Below are positions 18,357 through 29,239 of a stretch of DNA of 64,000 bases, in pieces. The notes under the pieces are model-generated. The model saw only the letters and a list, made by a program, of their open reading frames with translations. It did no database searches and was not told the origin of the DNA. The stretch is from Enterobacter sp. Cy-643 (lineage in GTDB: Bacteria > Pseudomonadota > Gammaproteobacteria > Enterobacterales > Enterobacteriaceae), in contig NZ_VWWV01000001.1 of NCBI RefSeq assembly GCF_011752815.1, positions 1,302,001-1,366,000 on the forward strand, in the 5' to 3' direction. The stretch's first letter is position 1. Each line of letters starts with the position of its first letter. The position numbers and the translations under genes were made by a program.

Positions 18357-18462
18357 GTTTCACATATGAATTGCGCAGTTCTATATATGAAACAAAACGT
18401 ATTTAAGCAGGTTATTAAAACAGGTTCGATATATAAAACAAAAATCGTTCTATATATAAAAC
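18357..18462. promoter_or_regulatory. Operator cluster: three direct repeats and one inverted copy upstream of the IclR gene
   Basis: GTTCTATATATGAAAC (18378-18393), GTTCGATATATAAAAC (18424-18439) and GTTCTATATATAAAAC (18447-18462) are near-identical 16-mers in the same orientation. GTTTCACATATGAA at 18357-18370 reads as an inverted relative. They fill the space between the divergent YhcH-like and IclR-type genes, which is otherwise AT-rich. The GAAAC/GTTTC cores recall IclR-family (KdgR-type) half-sites. Binding by the adjacent regulator is inferred. Confidence 0.6.
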
Positions 18463-18484
18463 CAGTCTCTGAATGGAAATAAAC

Positions 18485-19282
18485 ATGCATATTCCCGAGG
18501 ATTTAAAAGAGAGTAAAGCGCCGGCAGCCGTCAGACTGGTGGCTATTCTTGATTTTATTGCGGAAAAAGGCAGCGCCAGTTTTAGCGAAATCAGTACCCA
18601 GCTGGCTATCCCGAAAAGCAGCACCCATCATTTGCTGGAGGTTCTGTCTGCCACGCACATGCTCCGCCTGCGCGTCGACGGGCGTTACGCCCTCGGGTTG
18701 CATTTGTTTGAACTGGGGGGGCTGGCGGCAAGCGGGCTGGACATTCGCCTTGAGGCCATTCCTTACCTGCACGAGCTGGTCGAACTCACCGGGCTCACCT
18801 GCCACCAGGGCATTATGGAAGGTGATGAAGCCTTTTTCCTCAGCAAAATTCAGTCGCCGCAGGCGATTATATTAACCTCGTGGGAGGGGAAACGCATTCG
18901 GCTGCACAGCACCTCATTGGGAAAAATTCTGTTGGCCTGGCGCCCTGGCGAACAGGTTGAACAGATTCTGTCCAGGGCCACTTTCGTGAAGAAAACAGAG
19001 TCGACTATCACCGATAAGTCGCTTTTTATCGAGCATCTCGCCCTGGTGAAGCAGCAGGGTTGGGCCTATGACGATGGTGAAAATATCAATGAAATTCGCT
19101 GTATTTCCGCCCCGGTATTTGACGTCAAAGGCAATGTGCTTTGCGCCATCGGGCTGACGGGAATGGTTTCACAATTTACTAATGGCAAAAAAGAAGAGTA
19201 CTTAAGTCATTTATTGGCAACCACTGAGAGAATATCAAATGCATTAAACTTTGGCCTGAAGTCCAGGCCTATAACAAAATAG
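18485..19282 (+). CDS. IclR-family transcriptional regulator of the keto-deoxyuronate genes
   Basis: The ~265-aa product has an N-terminal winged helix (~10-75; AVRLVAILDFIAEKG, SFSEISTQLAIPKSSTHHLLEVL) and a C-terminal IclR effector domain (~80-260; IRLHSTSLGKILLAW, QGWAYDDGENINEIRCISAPVFD, LCAIGLTGM). IclR proteins usually repress catabolic operons and respond to a pathway intermediate. The following kdgT-kduI-kduD genes and the divergent YhcH gene suggest 2-keto-3-deoxygluconate or a relative as effector. It is not a close copy of E. coli KdgR: the N-terminus and effector domain differ. Start 18485 has GGAA upstream; an ATG at 18473 is an alternative. Confidence 0.87.
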   Translation: MHIPEDLKESKAPAAVRLVAILDFIAEKGSASFSEISTQLAIPKSSTHHLLEVLSATHMLRLRVDGRYALGLHLFELGGLAASGLDIRLEAIPYLHELVELTGLTCHQGIMEGDEAFFLSKIQSPQAIILTSWEGKRIRLHSTSLGKILLAWRPGEQVEQILSRATFVKKTESTITDKSLFIEHLALVKQQGWAYDDGENINEIRCISAPVFDVKGNVLCAIGLTGMVSQFTNGKKEEYLSHLLATTERISNALNFGLKSRPITK

Positions 19283-19312
19283 TTAATCTGTATTAATCAA
19301 GCCGTAAATTAT

Positions 19313-19329
19313 CCGGGAATCACTCCCGG
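19313..19329 (+). terminator. Short palindrome between the IclR gene and kdgT
   Basis: CCGGGA (19313-19318) and TCCCGG (19324-19329) form a 6-bp stem with a 5-base loop in the 112-base gap. No T-run follows, so it may be an operator or attenuator rather than a terminator. Confidence 0.25.
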
Positions 19330-19394
19330 AGGTTTACTTCTGGGATTTTGCAATAAAAACCCCATTTATAAACTATTTTATCGAGGAAACAAAG

Positions 19395-20387
19395 ATGCAA
19401 ATTAAGATGGCAATAGACAAAATCCCCGGGGGATTAATGCTCGTGCCGCTATTTTTAGGTGCCCTGTGTAATACATTTGCTCCCGGCACCGGCAAATATC
19501 TTGGGTCATTTACCAATGGCCTTATTACCGGCACGGTGCCGATCCTTGCCGTCTGGTTCTTTTGTATGGGGGCGTCGATTGAGCTCAAAGCCACGGGGAC
19601 GATGCTGAAAAAATCCGGCGTACTGGTGGTGACCAAGATTGCTACCGCGTGGGTTGTGGCGATGGTCGTCGGATCATTTCTGCCGCTGAGCGGCGTTGAA
19701 GCCGGACTCTTTGCAGGCATCTCCACCCTGGCGCTGGTTGCGGCAATGGACATGACAAACGGCGGGCTATATGCCGCGCTGATGAATCAGTACGGCTCCA
19801 AAGAAGAGTCCGGCGCCTTTGTGCTGATGTCGCTGGAGTCCGGGCCGCTGATGACGATGGTGATACTGGGCACCGCCGGGATTGCTTCTTTCGAGCCGCA
19901 GCTGTTTGTGGGGGCGGTGCTGCCTTTCCTGGTCGGATTTGTGCTGGGTAACCTCGATCCCGACCTGCGGAAAATGTTTGGCGGGGCGGTACAAACCCTG
20001 ATTCCATTCTTCGCCTTTGCGCTCGGCAATACCATTAAGCTGCAGGTCATTTTCGAAACCGGTCTGGCCGGGATCCTGCTGGGCATCCTGGTGATTGTGG
20101 TCACCGGGATCCCACTGATTCTTGCCGATAAACTCCTCGGCGGCGGCGATGGCACGGCGGGCATAGCGGCCTCAAGTACCGCAGGTGCCGCGGTGGCCAC
20201 GCCGGTATTAATTGCTCAGATGGTGCCAGAATTTGCGCCTGCGGCACCGGCAGCTACGGCCCTGGTGGCCACCAGTGTGATTGTCACGTCTATCCTGGTC
20301 CCGATTCTTACCGCACTCTGGGCAAAACAGGTTAAAAAAGAGAAGACCGGCCAGAAGGTTGTTGTCGTCAAACAATCTGCACCTTAA
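19395..20387 (+). CDS. kdgT: 2-keto-3-deoxygluconate permease KdgT
   Basis: The 330-aa product is a hydrophobic carrier of the KdgT family (E. coli 327 aa) with about ten membrane helices. Family blocks are [22 protein letters not shown] at the start, [52 protein letters not shown] and [15 protein letters not shown]. It imports 2-keto-3-deoxygluconate (and related 5-keto-4-deoxyuronate) with protons. GAGGAAAC lies before the ATG. It leads the run kdgT-kduI-kduD; the 121-base gap to kduI leaves room for a second promoter. Confidence 0.92.
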   Translation: MQIKMAIDKIPGGLMLVPLFLGALCNTFAPGTGKYLGSFTNGLITGTVPILAVWFFCMGASIELKATGTMLKKSGVLVVTKIATAWVVAMVVGSFLPLSGVEAGLFAGISTLALVAAMDMTNGGLYAALMNQYGSKEESGAFVLMSLESGPLMTMVILGTAGIASFEPQLFVGAVLPFLVGFVLGNLDPDLRKMFGGAVQTLIPFFAFALGNTIKLQVIFETGLAGILLGILVIVVTGIPLILADKLLGGGDGTAGIAASSTAGAAVATPVLIAQMVPEFAPAAPAATALVATSVIVTSILVPILTALWAKQVKKEKTGQKVVVVKQSAP

Positions 20388-20508
20388 GTATTCATCTAAA
20401 CACCTAAAGATATACCTGACATTCAAATTAAATAATCTATTCCCTTAATGGCATATACCCGCCAGGGACACGCTCGCATTGAAATGACCACAGACTAAGG
20501 AGTTATAC

Positions 20509-21345
20509 ATGGATATCAGACAAAGTATTCACAGCGATCACGCTAAAACGCTCGACACCGCCGGGATTAGAAAAGAATTTTTAGTTGAAAAGATTTTTGA
20601 GGCCGATAAATACACGATGGTTTACAGCCATATTGATCGCATCGTGATTGGCGGCATTATGCCGGTAAATAAAAGCGTTTCAATTAGCGAGGAAGTGGGC
20701 AAACAGTTCGGCGTGAACTATTTCCTCGAACGCCGTGAGCTGGGGTTGATTAATATCGGTGGTGCCGCCGTGATTACCGTCGATGGCACCGAATATCGCG
20801 TAGAAAAAGAAGAAGCGATGTATATCGGTAAAGGCTCCCGGGAGGTAACGTTCGCCAGCGTGGACAGCGCAACGCCGGCCAAACTCTATTACAACAGCGC
20901 GCCGGCCCACCACGCGTATCCAACGAGAACAATCACCGCCGCAGATACCGTGGCTTCGGCGTTAGGTAGCCTGGAAAGCTGCAACAAGCGCACCATTCGC
21001 AAGTATCTGGTGCCGGAGGTACTCGACACCTGCCAGCTCAGCATGGGCATGACCAGGCTGGAGGAGGGCAGCAACTGGAACTCGATGCCCAGCCACACTC
21101 ATGAACGCCGCATGGAGGTTTATTTCTACTTCGACATGGATGAAGACACCATTGTCTTCCATATGATGGGCAAACCACAGGAAACACGCCACGTTGTCAT
21201 GCACAACGAACAGGCGGTGATCTCGCCGAGCTGGTCCATTCACTCTGGCGTCGGGACCAAACGCTACACCTTCATTTGGGGCATGATCGGCGAAAACTTA
21301 ACGTTCGACGATATGGACCACATCGCCATGAAAGATATTCGCTAA
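20509..21345 (+). CDS. kduI: 5-dehydro-4-deoxy-D-glucuronate isomerase KduI
   Basis: The 278-aa product equals E. coli KduI in length and sequence pattern ([17 protein letters not shown] at the start, [10 protein letters not shown] at the end). It is a bicupin isomerase that turns 4-deoxy-L-threo-5-hexosulose uronate into 3-deoxy-D-glycero-2,5-hexodiulosonate in pectin and hyaluronan breakdown. The zinc ligands are visible as [15 protein letters not shown] (His, His, Glu) and the later SIHSGVG histidine. It is followed after 27 bases by kduD, the next enzyme, so the two are one operon. AAGGAG precedes the ATG. Confidence 0.95.
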   Translation: MDIRQSIHSDHAKTLDTAGIRKEFLVEKIFEADKYTMVYSHIDRIVIGGIMPVNKSVSISEEVGKQFGVNYFLERRELGLINIGGAAVITVDGTEYRVEKEEAMYIGKGSREVTFASVDSATPAKLYYNSAPAHHAYPTRTITAADTVASALGSLESCNKRTIRKYLVPEVLDTCQLSMGMTRLEEGSNWNSMPSHTHERRMEVYFYFDMDEDTIVFHMMGKPQETRHVVMHNEQAVISPSWSIHSGVGTKRYTFIWGMIGENLTFDDMDHIAMKDIR

Positions 21346-21372
21346 ATCACTAACGCACGCAAGGAGTACACC

Positions 21373-22134
21373 ATGGTTTTAGATCAATTTGCTTTAACAG
21401 GAAAAGTGGCGCTGGTGACCGGCTGTAATACCGGACTGGGGCAGGGCATGGCGGTTGGCCTGGCGCAGGCGGGCTGCGACATTATTGGCGTTAACATTGC
21501 AGAACCGGCGGAAACCCGCCAGCAAATTGAAGCGCTGGGGCGGCGTTTTGTGAATATCTCTGCCGACCTGAGCCGCTATGAGAATCTGCAAAACGTGGCC
21601 GACGACGCCGCCGCCGTTTTTGGGCGCATAGACATTCTGGTGAACAATGCCGGGATCATTCGTCGCCAGGATGCGCTCGAGTTTTCGGAGCAGGACTGGG
21701 ACGACGTGATGAATGTGAACCTCAAAACGGTTTTCTTCCTTTCTCAGACGGTGGCGAAGCAGTTTATTAAGCAGGAAACCGGAGGGAAAATCATCAATAT
21801 TGCGTCGATGCTCTCCTTCCAGGGCGGGATCCGCGTGCCTTCTTACACCGCGTCTAAAAGCGGCGTTATGGGCATCACCCGCCTGATGGCGAATGAATGG
21901 GCGAAACACAATATCAACGTCAATGCGATTGCGCCGGGCTATATGTCCACCAACAACACCGAGCAGCTAAGAGCGGATGCGGCGCGCAGCAGCGAGATCC
22001 TGGATCGCATTCCTGCGGGGCGCTGGGGGTTTCCATCGGATCTGATGGGGCCGGTCGTGTTCCTGGCTTCACCGGCGTCGGACTACGTGAACGGCTACAC
22101 CGTTGCCGTCGACGGCGGCTGGCTGGCACGTTAA
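21373..22134 (+). CDS. kduD: 2-dehydro-3-deoxy-D-gluconate 5-dehydrogenase KduD
   Basis: The 253-aa product is a classical short-chain dehydrogenase. It has the NAD-binding TGCNTGLGQGMA glycine motif, NNAGIIRR, the catalytic serine in IINIASM, and Y-x-x-x-K in SYTASKSG. It ends with the typical VNGYTVAVDGGWLAR. It reduces the KduI product 3-deoxy-hexodiulosonate to 2-keto-3-deoxygluconate with NADH, which then enters the KDG kinase/aldolase route. AAGGAG lies before the ATG, 27 bases after kduI. A strong terminator follows. Confidence 0.95.
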   Translation: MVLDQFALTGKVALVTGCNTGLGQGMAVGLAQAGCDIIGVNIAEPAETRQQIEALGRRFVNISADLSRYENLQNVADDAAAVFGRIDILVNNAGIIRRQDALEFSEQDWDDVMNVNLKTVFFLSQTVAKQFIKQETGGKIINIASMLSFQGGIRVPSYTASKSGVMGITRLMANEWAKHNINVNAIAPGYMSTNNTEQLRADAARSSEILDRIPAGRWGFPSDLMGPVVFLASPASDYVNGYTVAVDGGWLAR

Positions 22135-22202
22135 AGTTGCTGACGAAGAGGGAAAAGCGTGGTTTTTTCCTTTTGGTGGTAGTGAGCCGAAACCAATGAA
22201 AG

Positions 22203-22228
22203 GCCGCCTGGATAACAGGCGGCTTTTT
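22203..22228 (+). terminator. Rho-independent terminator after kduD
   Basis: GCCGCCTG (22203-22210), loop GATAA, CAGGCGGC (22216-22223), then TTTTT (22224-22228). It lies between the convergent kduD and lacZ genes, 4 bases from the lacZ stop. The T-run favours the plus strand. Confidence 0.85.
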
Positions 22229-22231
22229 CAA

Positions 22232-25339
<3,108 letters not shown>

Positions 25340-25342
<3 letters not shown>

Positions 25343-25367
25343 CTAACGCGAGTTGTTGAGGAGTAAA
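25340..25367 (-). promoter_or_regulatory. lacZ promoter
   Basis: On the minus strand TTTACT (25362-25367) and TAGATT (25340-25345) are spaced by 16 bases. This mirrors E. coli lacP (TTTACA/TATGTT). The -10 touches the operator, as expected for repression. Confidence 0.65.
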
Positions 25368-25384
25368 GCTATCGCGCCGTATTC

Positions 25385-25400
25385 GGTGATGAGCCTCACA
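25385..25400 (-). promoter_or_regulatory. CRP-cAMP site of the lac promoter
   Basis: The minus strand reads TGTGAGGCTCATCACC, matching TGTGA-N6-TCACA at 9 of 10 positions. Its centre is about 60 bases upstream of the expected transcription start, the class I position used in E. coli lac. It lies 14 bases after the lacI stop. Confidence 0.75.
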
Positions 25401-25413
25401 AAGAACTGCGGTT

Positions 25414-26493
25414 TTATTTCAGGCGCGAAATCTGCTGCGCAAGGCGAGAAAGCTCGTCGGCCAGCTGCGCCGCGGTGGGCTGTATCAGGCTACCCGGCGC
25501 GGCGGTCGTTTTACGCTCCACAAGGCTGACCGGGTGCAATGCCGCTAATTCGCCCCCGCGCTGAATAAGCGTCACCATGCCGTCCACGCTCGCTTCGCCT
25601 AGCCGCCGGAAGTCCTGCCGGATGGTCGTCAGCGGGGGATGAAAACAGGCACTATCTTCGGTGTCATCAAAACCAATAACGGAAATGTCCTGCGGCACCG
25701 CGAACCCGGCTTCGTGAATGGCACGTAGCGCGCCCAGCGCCATCTGATCGTTAGCCACAAGGATTGCCGACGGCGTCTGCCCGTCACGTAACAGCTGGCT
25801 AACGTGCTGGTAGCCCGAAAGGGAACTCCAGTCCCCACGCATAAACGCCACTGGCGCGAGCTGGTGCTCCGCCAGCGTTCGCTGCCAGCCCTCAAGCCGC
25901 AGCCGGGCGGAGACCGAGTTTTCTGGCCCGGAGAGCAGCGCGATATGGCGATGCCCTATCGTGACAAGATGTTCAACCGCAAGGCTCGCGCCTGACGCGG
26001 CGTCGGTCACGATGCGATTGGCCTTCACTTCCGGGGAGACATCAAGGAACAACGCGGGAACATCACCGCAGGCCGCCTGAACGGCTTCCACCTCCGCCGT
26101 TTCCAGCGGAATGTTCACAATTAGCCCGTCAACGCGCTGGGCAAGCAGGCTACTAACGGCGACGAGCGCCGCATCTACACCGGGCCGTTCAACCATCGAA
26201 ATCATCACGTTGAACTGCAGCTCACCGGCTTTAGATTTTATTGCCGCCGCGATCTGCGAAGGGGCATGCAGGGAAAGGGTGGTGGTCGCCAGGCCAAGCG
26301 TCTGGCTGAGTTTACCCGCCAGCTGCTGAGCCACACGATTCGGCACATAGTTCAGCGTTTTCATCGCGACTTCTACCTTTTGCCGCGTTTTCGCCGAAAC
26401 GTGCGAAGCCTGGTTAATCACTCGCGAAACGGTTTGATACGACACGCCTGCCGACTCGGCAACATCGTACAGTGTCACAGATTTCGCTTTCAT
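25414..26493 (-). CDS. lacI: Lac repressor LacI
   Basis: The 359-aa product carries an N-terminal LacI helix-turn-helix (VTLYDVAESAGVSYQTVSRVIN, residues ~5-26) with the Y-Q recognition residues of E. coli LacI. The hinge helix (PNRVAQQLAGK), the periplasmic-binding-like core (~60-330) and a C-terminal leucine-rich tetramerisation tail (LADELSRLAQQISRLK) follow. It should bind the operator at 25323-25342 and release on allolactose. The start at 26493 has AAGGAAG upstream; an open extension of 16 codons lacks family similarity. The matching YQ residues and the lacO1-like site support true LacI rather than another family member. Confidence 0.93.
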   Translation of the reverse strand: MKAKSVTLYDVAESAGVSYQTVSRVINQASHVSAKTRQKVEVAMKTLNYVPNRVAQQLAGKLSQTLGLATTTLSLHAPSQIAAAIKSKAGELQFNVMISMVERPGVDAALVAVSSLLAQRVDGLIVNIPLETAEVEAVQAACGDVPALFLDVSPEVKANRIVTDAASGASLAVEHLVTIGHRHIALLSGPENSVSARLRLEGWQRTLAEHQLAPVAFMRGDWSSLSGYQHVSQLLRDGQTPSAILVANDQMALGALRAIHEAGFAVPQDISVIGFDDTEDSACFHPPLTTIRQDFRRLGEASVDGMVTLIQRGGELAALHPVSLVERKTTAAPGSLIQPTAAQLADELSRLAQQISRLK

Positions 26494-26564
26494 TGCAGGC
26501 TTCCTTCTCGCAGATGCTGGTAGGGCGGCTATTCTACACATAACGCGAAAGCCGGGAGAAACTT

Positions 26565-27182
26565 ATGTACAAACTGTATGGCGTGTCGAGTTTTGGGTCG
26601 GCCATTACTGAATTGATGCTAACGCTGGTTGAGGAACCTTACAAATTCATCGACGTGGACGGGTTTGACACCGCAGGGCCAATGCGGGATCGGCTGCTGG
26701 CGATTAACCCGCTGGCGCAGGTGCCAACGCTTGTGCTGGAAAACGGAGAGGTACTGACCGAAAGCGCGGCCATCGCGCTCTGGATCCTGGACAGGCACCC
26801 ACAATATGCCCCGCCCATTGGCACACCTGAGCGGCAGCAGTTTTACCGCCTGCTTATCTGGATTGTGGCCAACGTTTACCCCACCTTCACCTACGGCGAT
26901 TACGGCGAACGCTGGGTAGAAGAGGAAGCCACGGTGTTAACCGAAAACCTTTACCGCTACCGTGAGACGCTGTGGCTGTGGTTTGAAACGCAGCTAAGCG
27001 CTGGTCCCTATATTTTTGGCGAGCGCCTGACGCTGCTGGATTTGTATCTGCCGGCGATGACCCGCTGGCGCCCGCGTCAGGCCTGGTTTGATCAACACAC
27101 ACCTAAGCTTGCCGCCGTGGCTAATCGGGTTCGCGCGCTGCCGCAGCTCAACAAAGTGTTGGGCAGAAACGGTATGCTCTAA
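26565..27182 (+). CDS. Glutathione S-transferase family protein
   Basis: The 205-aa product has a thioredoxin-fold N-terminal domain (~1-80; MYKLYGVSSFGSAITELMLTL, INPLAQVPTLVLENGEVLTESAAIALWI with the cis-Pro and Glu-Ser glutathione contact). The all-helical C-terminal domain contains FGERLTLLDLYLPAM. Cytosolic GSTs conjugate or reduce electrophiles with glutathione; the substrate is unknown. It is a single gene divergent from lacI; the arylamine acetyltransferase gene follows after 75 bases in the same direction. Confidence 0.9.
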   Translation: MYKLYGVSSFGSAITELMLTLVEEPYKFIDVDGFDTAGPMRDRLLAINPLAQVPTLVLENGEVLTESAAIALWILDRHPQYAPPIGTPERQQFYRLLIWIVANVYPTFTYGDYGERWVEEEATVLTENLYRYRETLWLWFETQLSAGPYIFGERLTLLDLYLPAMTRWRPRQAWFDQHTPKLAAVANRVRALPQLNKVLGRNGML

Positions 27183-27257
27183 AGCACTAACGATCATCTG
27201 CCTGCAGGCCGCCGCATTTATAGTGAGGCCATTCATTCGCAGCAGGGAATCAGAAAA

Positions 27258-28070
27258 ATGGCATTAGATCTGGGGCTTTATTTCGACCGTATTAACTACC
27301 ACGGGTCGCGCAGCGCAACGGTGGATACTTTACGTGCGTTGCATCTGGCGCACGCCTGCGCTATTCCGTTTGAGAATCTGGACGTTTTGCTCGGCAGAAC
27401 GCTCCATATCGACGACGAAAGCGTCTTTGAAAAGCTGGTCGTGGCCGGGCGCGGCGGCTGGTGTTTTGAGCAAAATGGCCTGTTCCGCAATGTTCTTGCC
27501 GGGCTTGGCTTTGAGGTGGAAAACTTAGCGGCTCGCGTATTGCTGGCCAACCCGCCGCAGATGCCCGCGAGGACGCACCGCCTGACGAAGGTTACCGTCG
27601 ACGGCCAGGCCTGGATCGCTGACGTTGGTTTCGGCGGTAAAACGCTGCCCGAACCTGTTCGCTTGGTAGCAGGTGAAATGCAGCAAACAACGCATGGCGT
27701 GTACAGTTTCGAGCGGGTTGAGCAGGACTGGTTGCTGAAATTCCATGATGCTGAGAAGGTGACCAACCTCTATCGCTTTAGCCTTGAACCGCAGTACGAC
27801 TCTGATTACGAAGCTGGAAACCACTACGTGGCAACGTGGCCGCAATCGCACTTCCGCCATTGCCTGACGCTGAGTTTGTACAAAGCTACAGGGGAAAAGA
27901 ATACGCTCTATAGCGCCGGGGAAAATGCACCGGTCTTTACTCATGCGCAAGACGTTTATGACCTGCTGCAGAAAAACTTCAATTTGCGCTTCGACCATCC
28001 GCGCCACGGCATCAGCCTCGAAGAGTTTTCAGCGATGCTGATCCGTATTGGCGTGATAAAAGCAGCCTGA
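27258..28070 (+). CDS. nhoA: Arylamine N-acetyltransferase NhoA
   Basis: The 270-aa product is a NAT-family enzyme (E. coli NhoA 281 aa). It moves acetyl from acetyl-CoA to arylamines and N-hydroxyarylamines in the cytoplasm. The catalytic triad is visible: C69 in RGGWCFEQNGLF, the His in RTHRLTKV and the Asp in WIADVGFGGKTL. IPFENLDVLLGR and WPQSHFRHCLTLSLY are further family blocks. GGGAATCAG precedes the ATG. It may be co-transcribed with the GST gene upstream, a combination that would suit xenobiotic handling. Confidence 0.93.
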   Translation: MALDLGLYFDRINYHGSRSATVDTLRALHLAHACAIPFENLDVLLGRTLHIDDESVFEKLVVAGRGGWCFEQNGLFRNVLAGLGFEVENLAARVLLANPPQMPARTHRLTKVTVDGQAWIADVGFGGKTLPEPVRLVAGEMQQTTHGVYSFERVEQDWLLKFHDAEKVTNLYRFSLEPQYDSDYEAGNHYVATWPQSHFRHCLTLSLYKATGEKNTLYSAGENAPVFTHAQDVYDLLQKNFNLRFDHPRHGISLEEFSAMLIRIGVIKAA

Positions 28071-28344
28071 CCTTCCGTTTAAACGCCGCAGTTTGTGCCG
28101 GCAGGCCGCGGCGATCCGCCCCGATCGTAAAATCACACTCAAAAAACCGAAATAAAATAGCAAGAGTACGCGCGTAGATAGTGGATATATCTTGTTTCAA
28201 AGCCAGTGCAAGGGTAACAGACCGAATAATCTGAGGAATATTCAAAAATTGACATTTATTTGAAAATTTCCTTTATCAATTTGAGCCTTTTTCTTTTAGC
28301 ATATCGGCGGTTCTCATCAGGCGGCACAGCGGTTAACACAGGTT
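28071..28344. other. Intergenic stretch without a recognised gene
   Basis: Between nhoA and the small frame at 28345 the sequence has no convincing frame with codon bias. It turns AT-rich from about 28130. A promoter for the small frame or for a short RNA is possible but not demonstrable. Confidence 0.5.
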
Positions 28345-28458
28345 ATGAAAAACATCTTTCTGGCAATTCTCCTTTCTCTTATGGTTATTGGCGCTTTTGC
28401 TCACGATCCACAGCCGGGTACCGGGCTTGATGCTCTCGCCGCCGTGCAGGGCAGGTGA
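28345..28458 (+). CDS. Possible 37-aa secreted or membrane micro-protein
   Basis: ATG 28345 opens MKNIFLAILLSLMVIGAFAH followed by DPQPGTGLDALAAVQGR and TGA. The first 19 residues form a clean signal peptide or membrane helix with an AFA-H cleavage-like end. ACAGG stands three bases before the ATG, too close to be ideal. I recognise no family. It lies in the 414-base gap between nhoA and the HD-domain gene, convergent with the latter. It could be the broken start of a longer exported protein. Confidence 0.35.
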   Translation: MKNIFLAILLSLMVIGAFAHDPQPGTGLDALAAVQGR

Positions 28459-28484
28459 CAGTTAAGCCACCCGCCTGACGTTGC

Positions 28485-29126
28485 TTAACCCGCCCAGCGG
28501 GAAGCGCGAATAATGCTGCAGAAGTTCAGGGGTTCGAACCCGGGTTCTTTATCCTGAATGACATCGGCCTTTACGTTGCCAAACGTGGTGGCCGGTTTGT
28601 TTTTAATCCCGTCGTAAAACGCCTGAATAATTTCTTCTTTAAACGCCGCCGGGCGAGGGTGCAGTTTCACCACCTGCTCACGCTGTTCGTCGCTGAATTT
28701 GTCGTAATCAATCCCCAAAACATCCATTTCAACGCCGGCCGTGACCAGCGCAATTTCCGGCGCCATAAACTCAGGAATGCCCGGCGTGGTATGCAGGGCA
28801 ATCGCCGTCCACACTTTGTCGATATCGGCCTGGTTTACGCCGTACTGGCGCATAAAATCCCGTGCGGCAAACGCGCCGTCCACTTCAAAACGCTTGTCGC
28901 AGCTGCAGTGATCGTGTGTCAGCCCCATGTCGTGGAACATACAGCCGACATACAGCAGCTCGTGGTCAACCTTCAGTTCACGCCGCTGCCCGGCCAGCGC
29001 CGCCCAGTAGTAAACCCGGCTGGAGTGATGGAACAGTAAATCTGATTCCGTGTCGCGCACCAGTTGGGTGGCTTCACGCGCCATTTTGGTGTCCGGAATG
29101 CTAATGCCGTTAATTTTTAAGCTCAT
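28485..29126 (-). CDS. HD-domain hydrolase, cyanamide hydratase-like
   Basis: The 213-aa product has HD-superfamily metal ligands: FHHSSRVYYWAAL (His), LLYVGCMFHDMGLT (His-Asp pair) and a later conserved VWTAIALHTTPG. The arrangement and length match the cyanamide-hydratase/HD-hydrolase annotation used for similar enterobacterial proteins. Substrate unknown. The start at 29126 follows GAGGAGAAAG; an upstream in-frame ATG at 29159 is ignored. It is divergent from a GlxA-type regulator and shares with it the inverted repeat at 29176-29208, so it is the likely regulated target. Confidence 0.82.
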   Translation of the reverse strand: MSLKINGISIPDTKMAREATQLVRDTESDLLFHHSSRVYYWAALAGQRRELKVDHELLYVGCMFHDMGLTHDHCSCDKRFEVDGAFAARDFMRQYGVNQADIDKVWTAIALHTTPGIPEFMAPEIALVTAGVEMDVLGIDYDKFSDEQREQVVKLHPRPAAFKEEIIQAFYDGIKNKPATTFGNVKADVIQDKEPGFEPLNFCSIIRASRWAG

Positions 29127-29175
29127 CTCTTTCTCCTCACGTTGGTGTTGCAGTAGCATAGGCCACAGTTAAAAT

Positions 29176-29208
29176 GTCTTAAATGGTCGTGTTGCGACGA
29201 TTTAAGAC
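29176..29208. promoter_or_regulatory. 33-bp inverted repeat in the HD/GlxA divergent promoter
   Basis: GTCTTAAATGGTCG (29176-29189) and CGACGATTTAAGAC (29195-29208) are inverted copies matching at 13 of 14 positions around a TGTTG centre. The repeat lies exactly between the two divergent genes and is the probable operator of the AraC-type regulator. Confidence 0.65.
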
Positions 29209-29239
29209 TTATGCCGCAGTTCGTGACGTGGAGAAAAGA

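Noticed and set aside
18485-19282. Naming the IclR regulator KdgR
   Set aside because: Function fits by context, but the sequence is not close to E. coli KdgR from memory, so no gene symbol was given.
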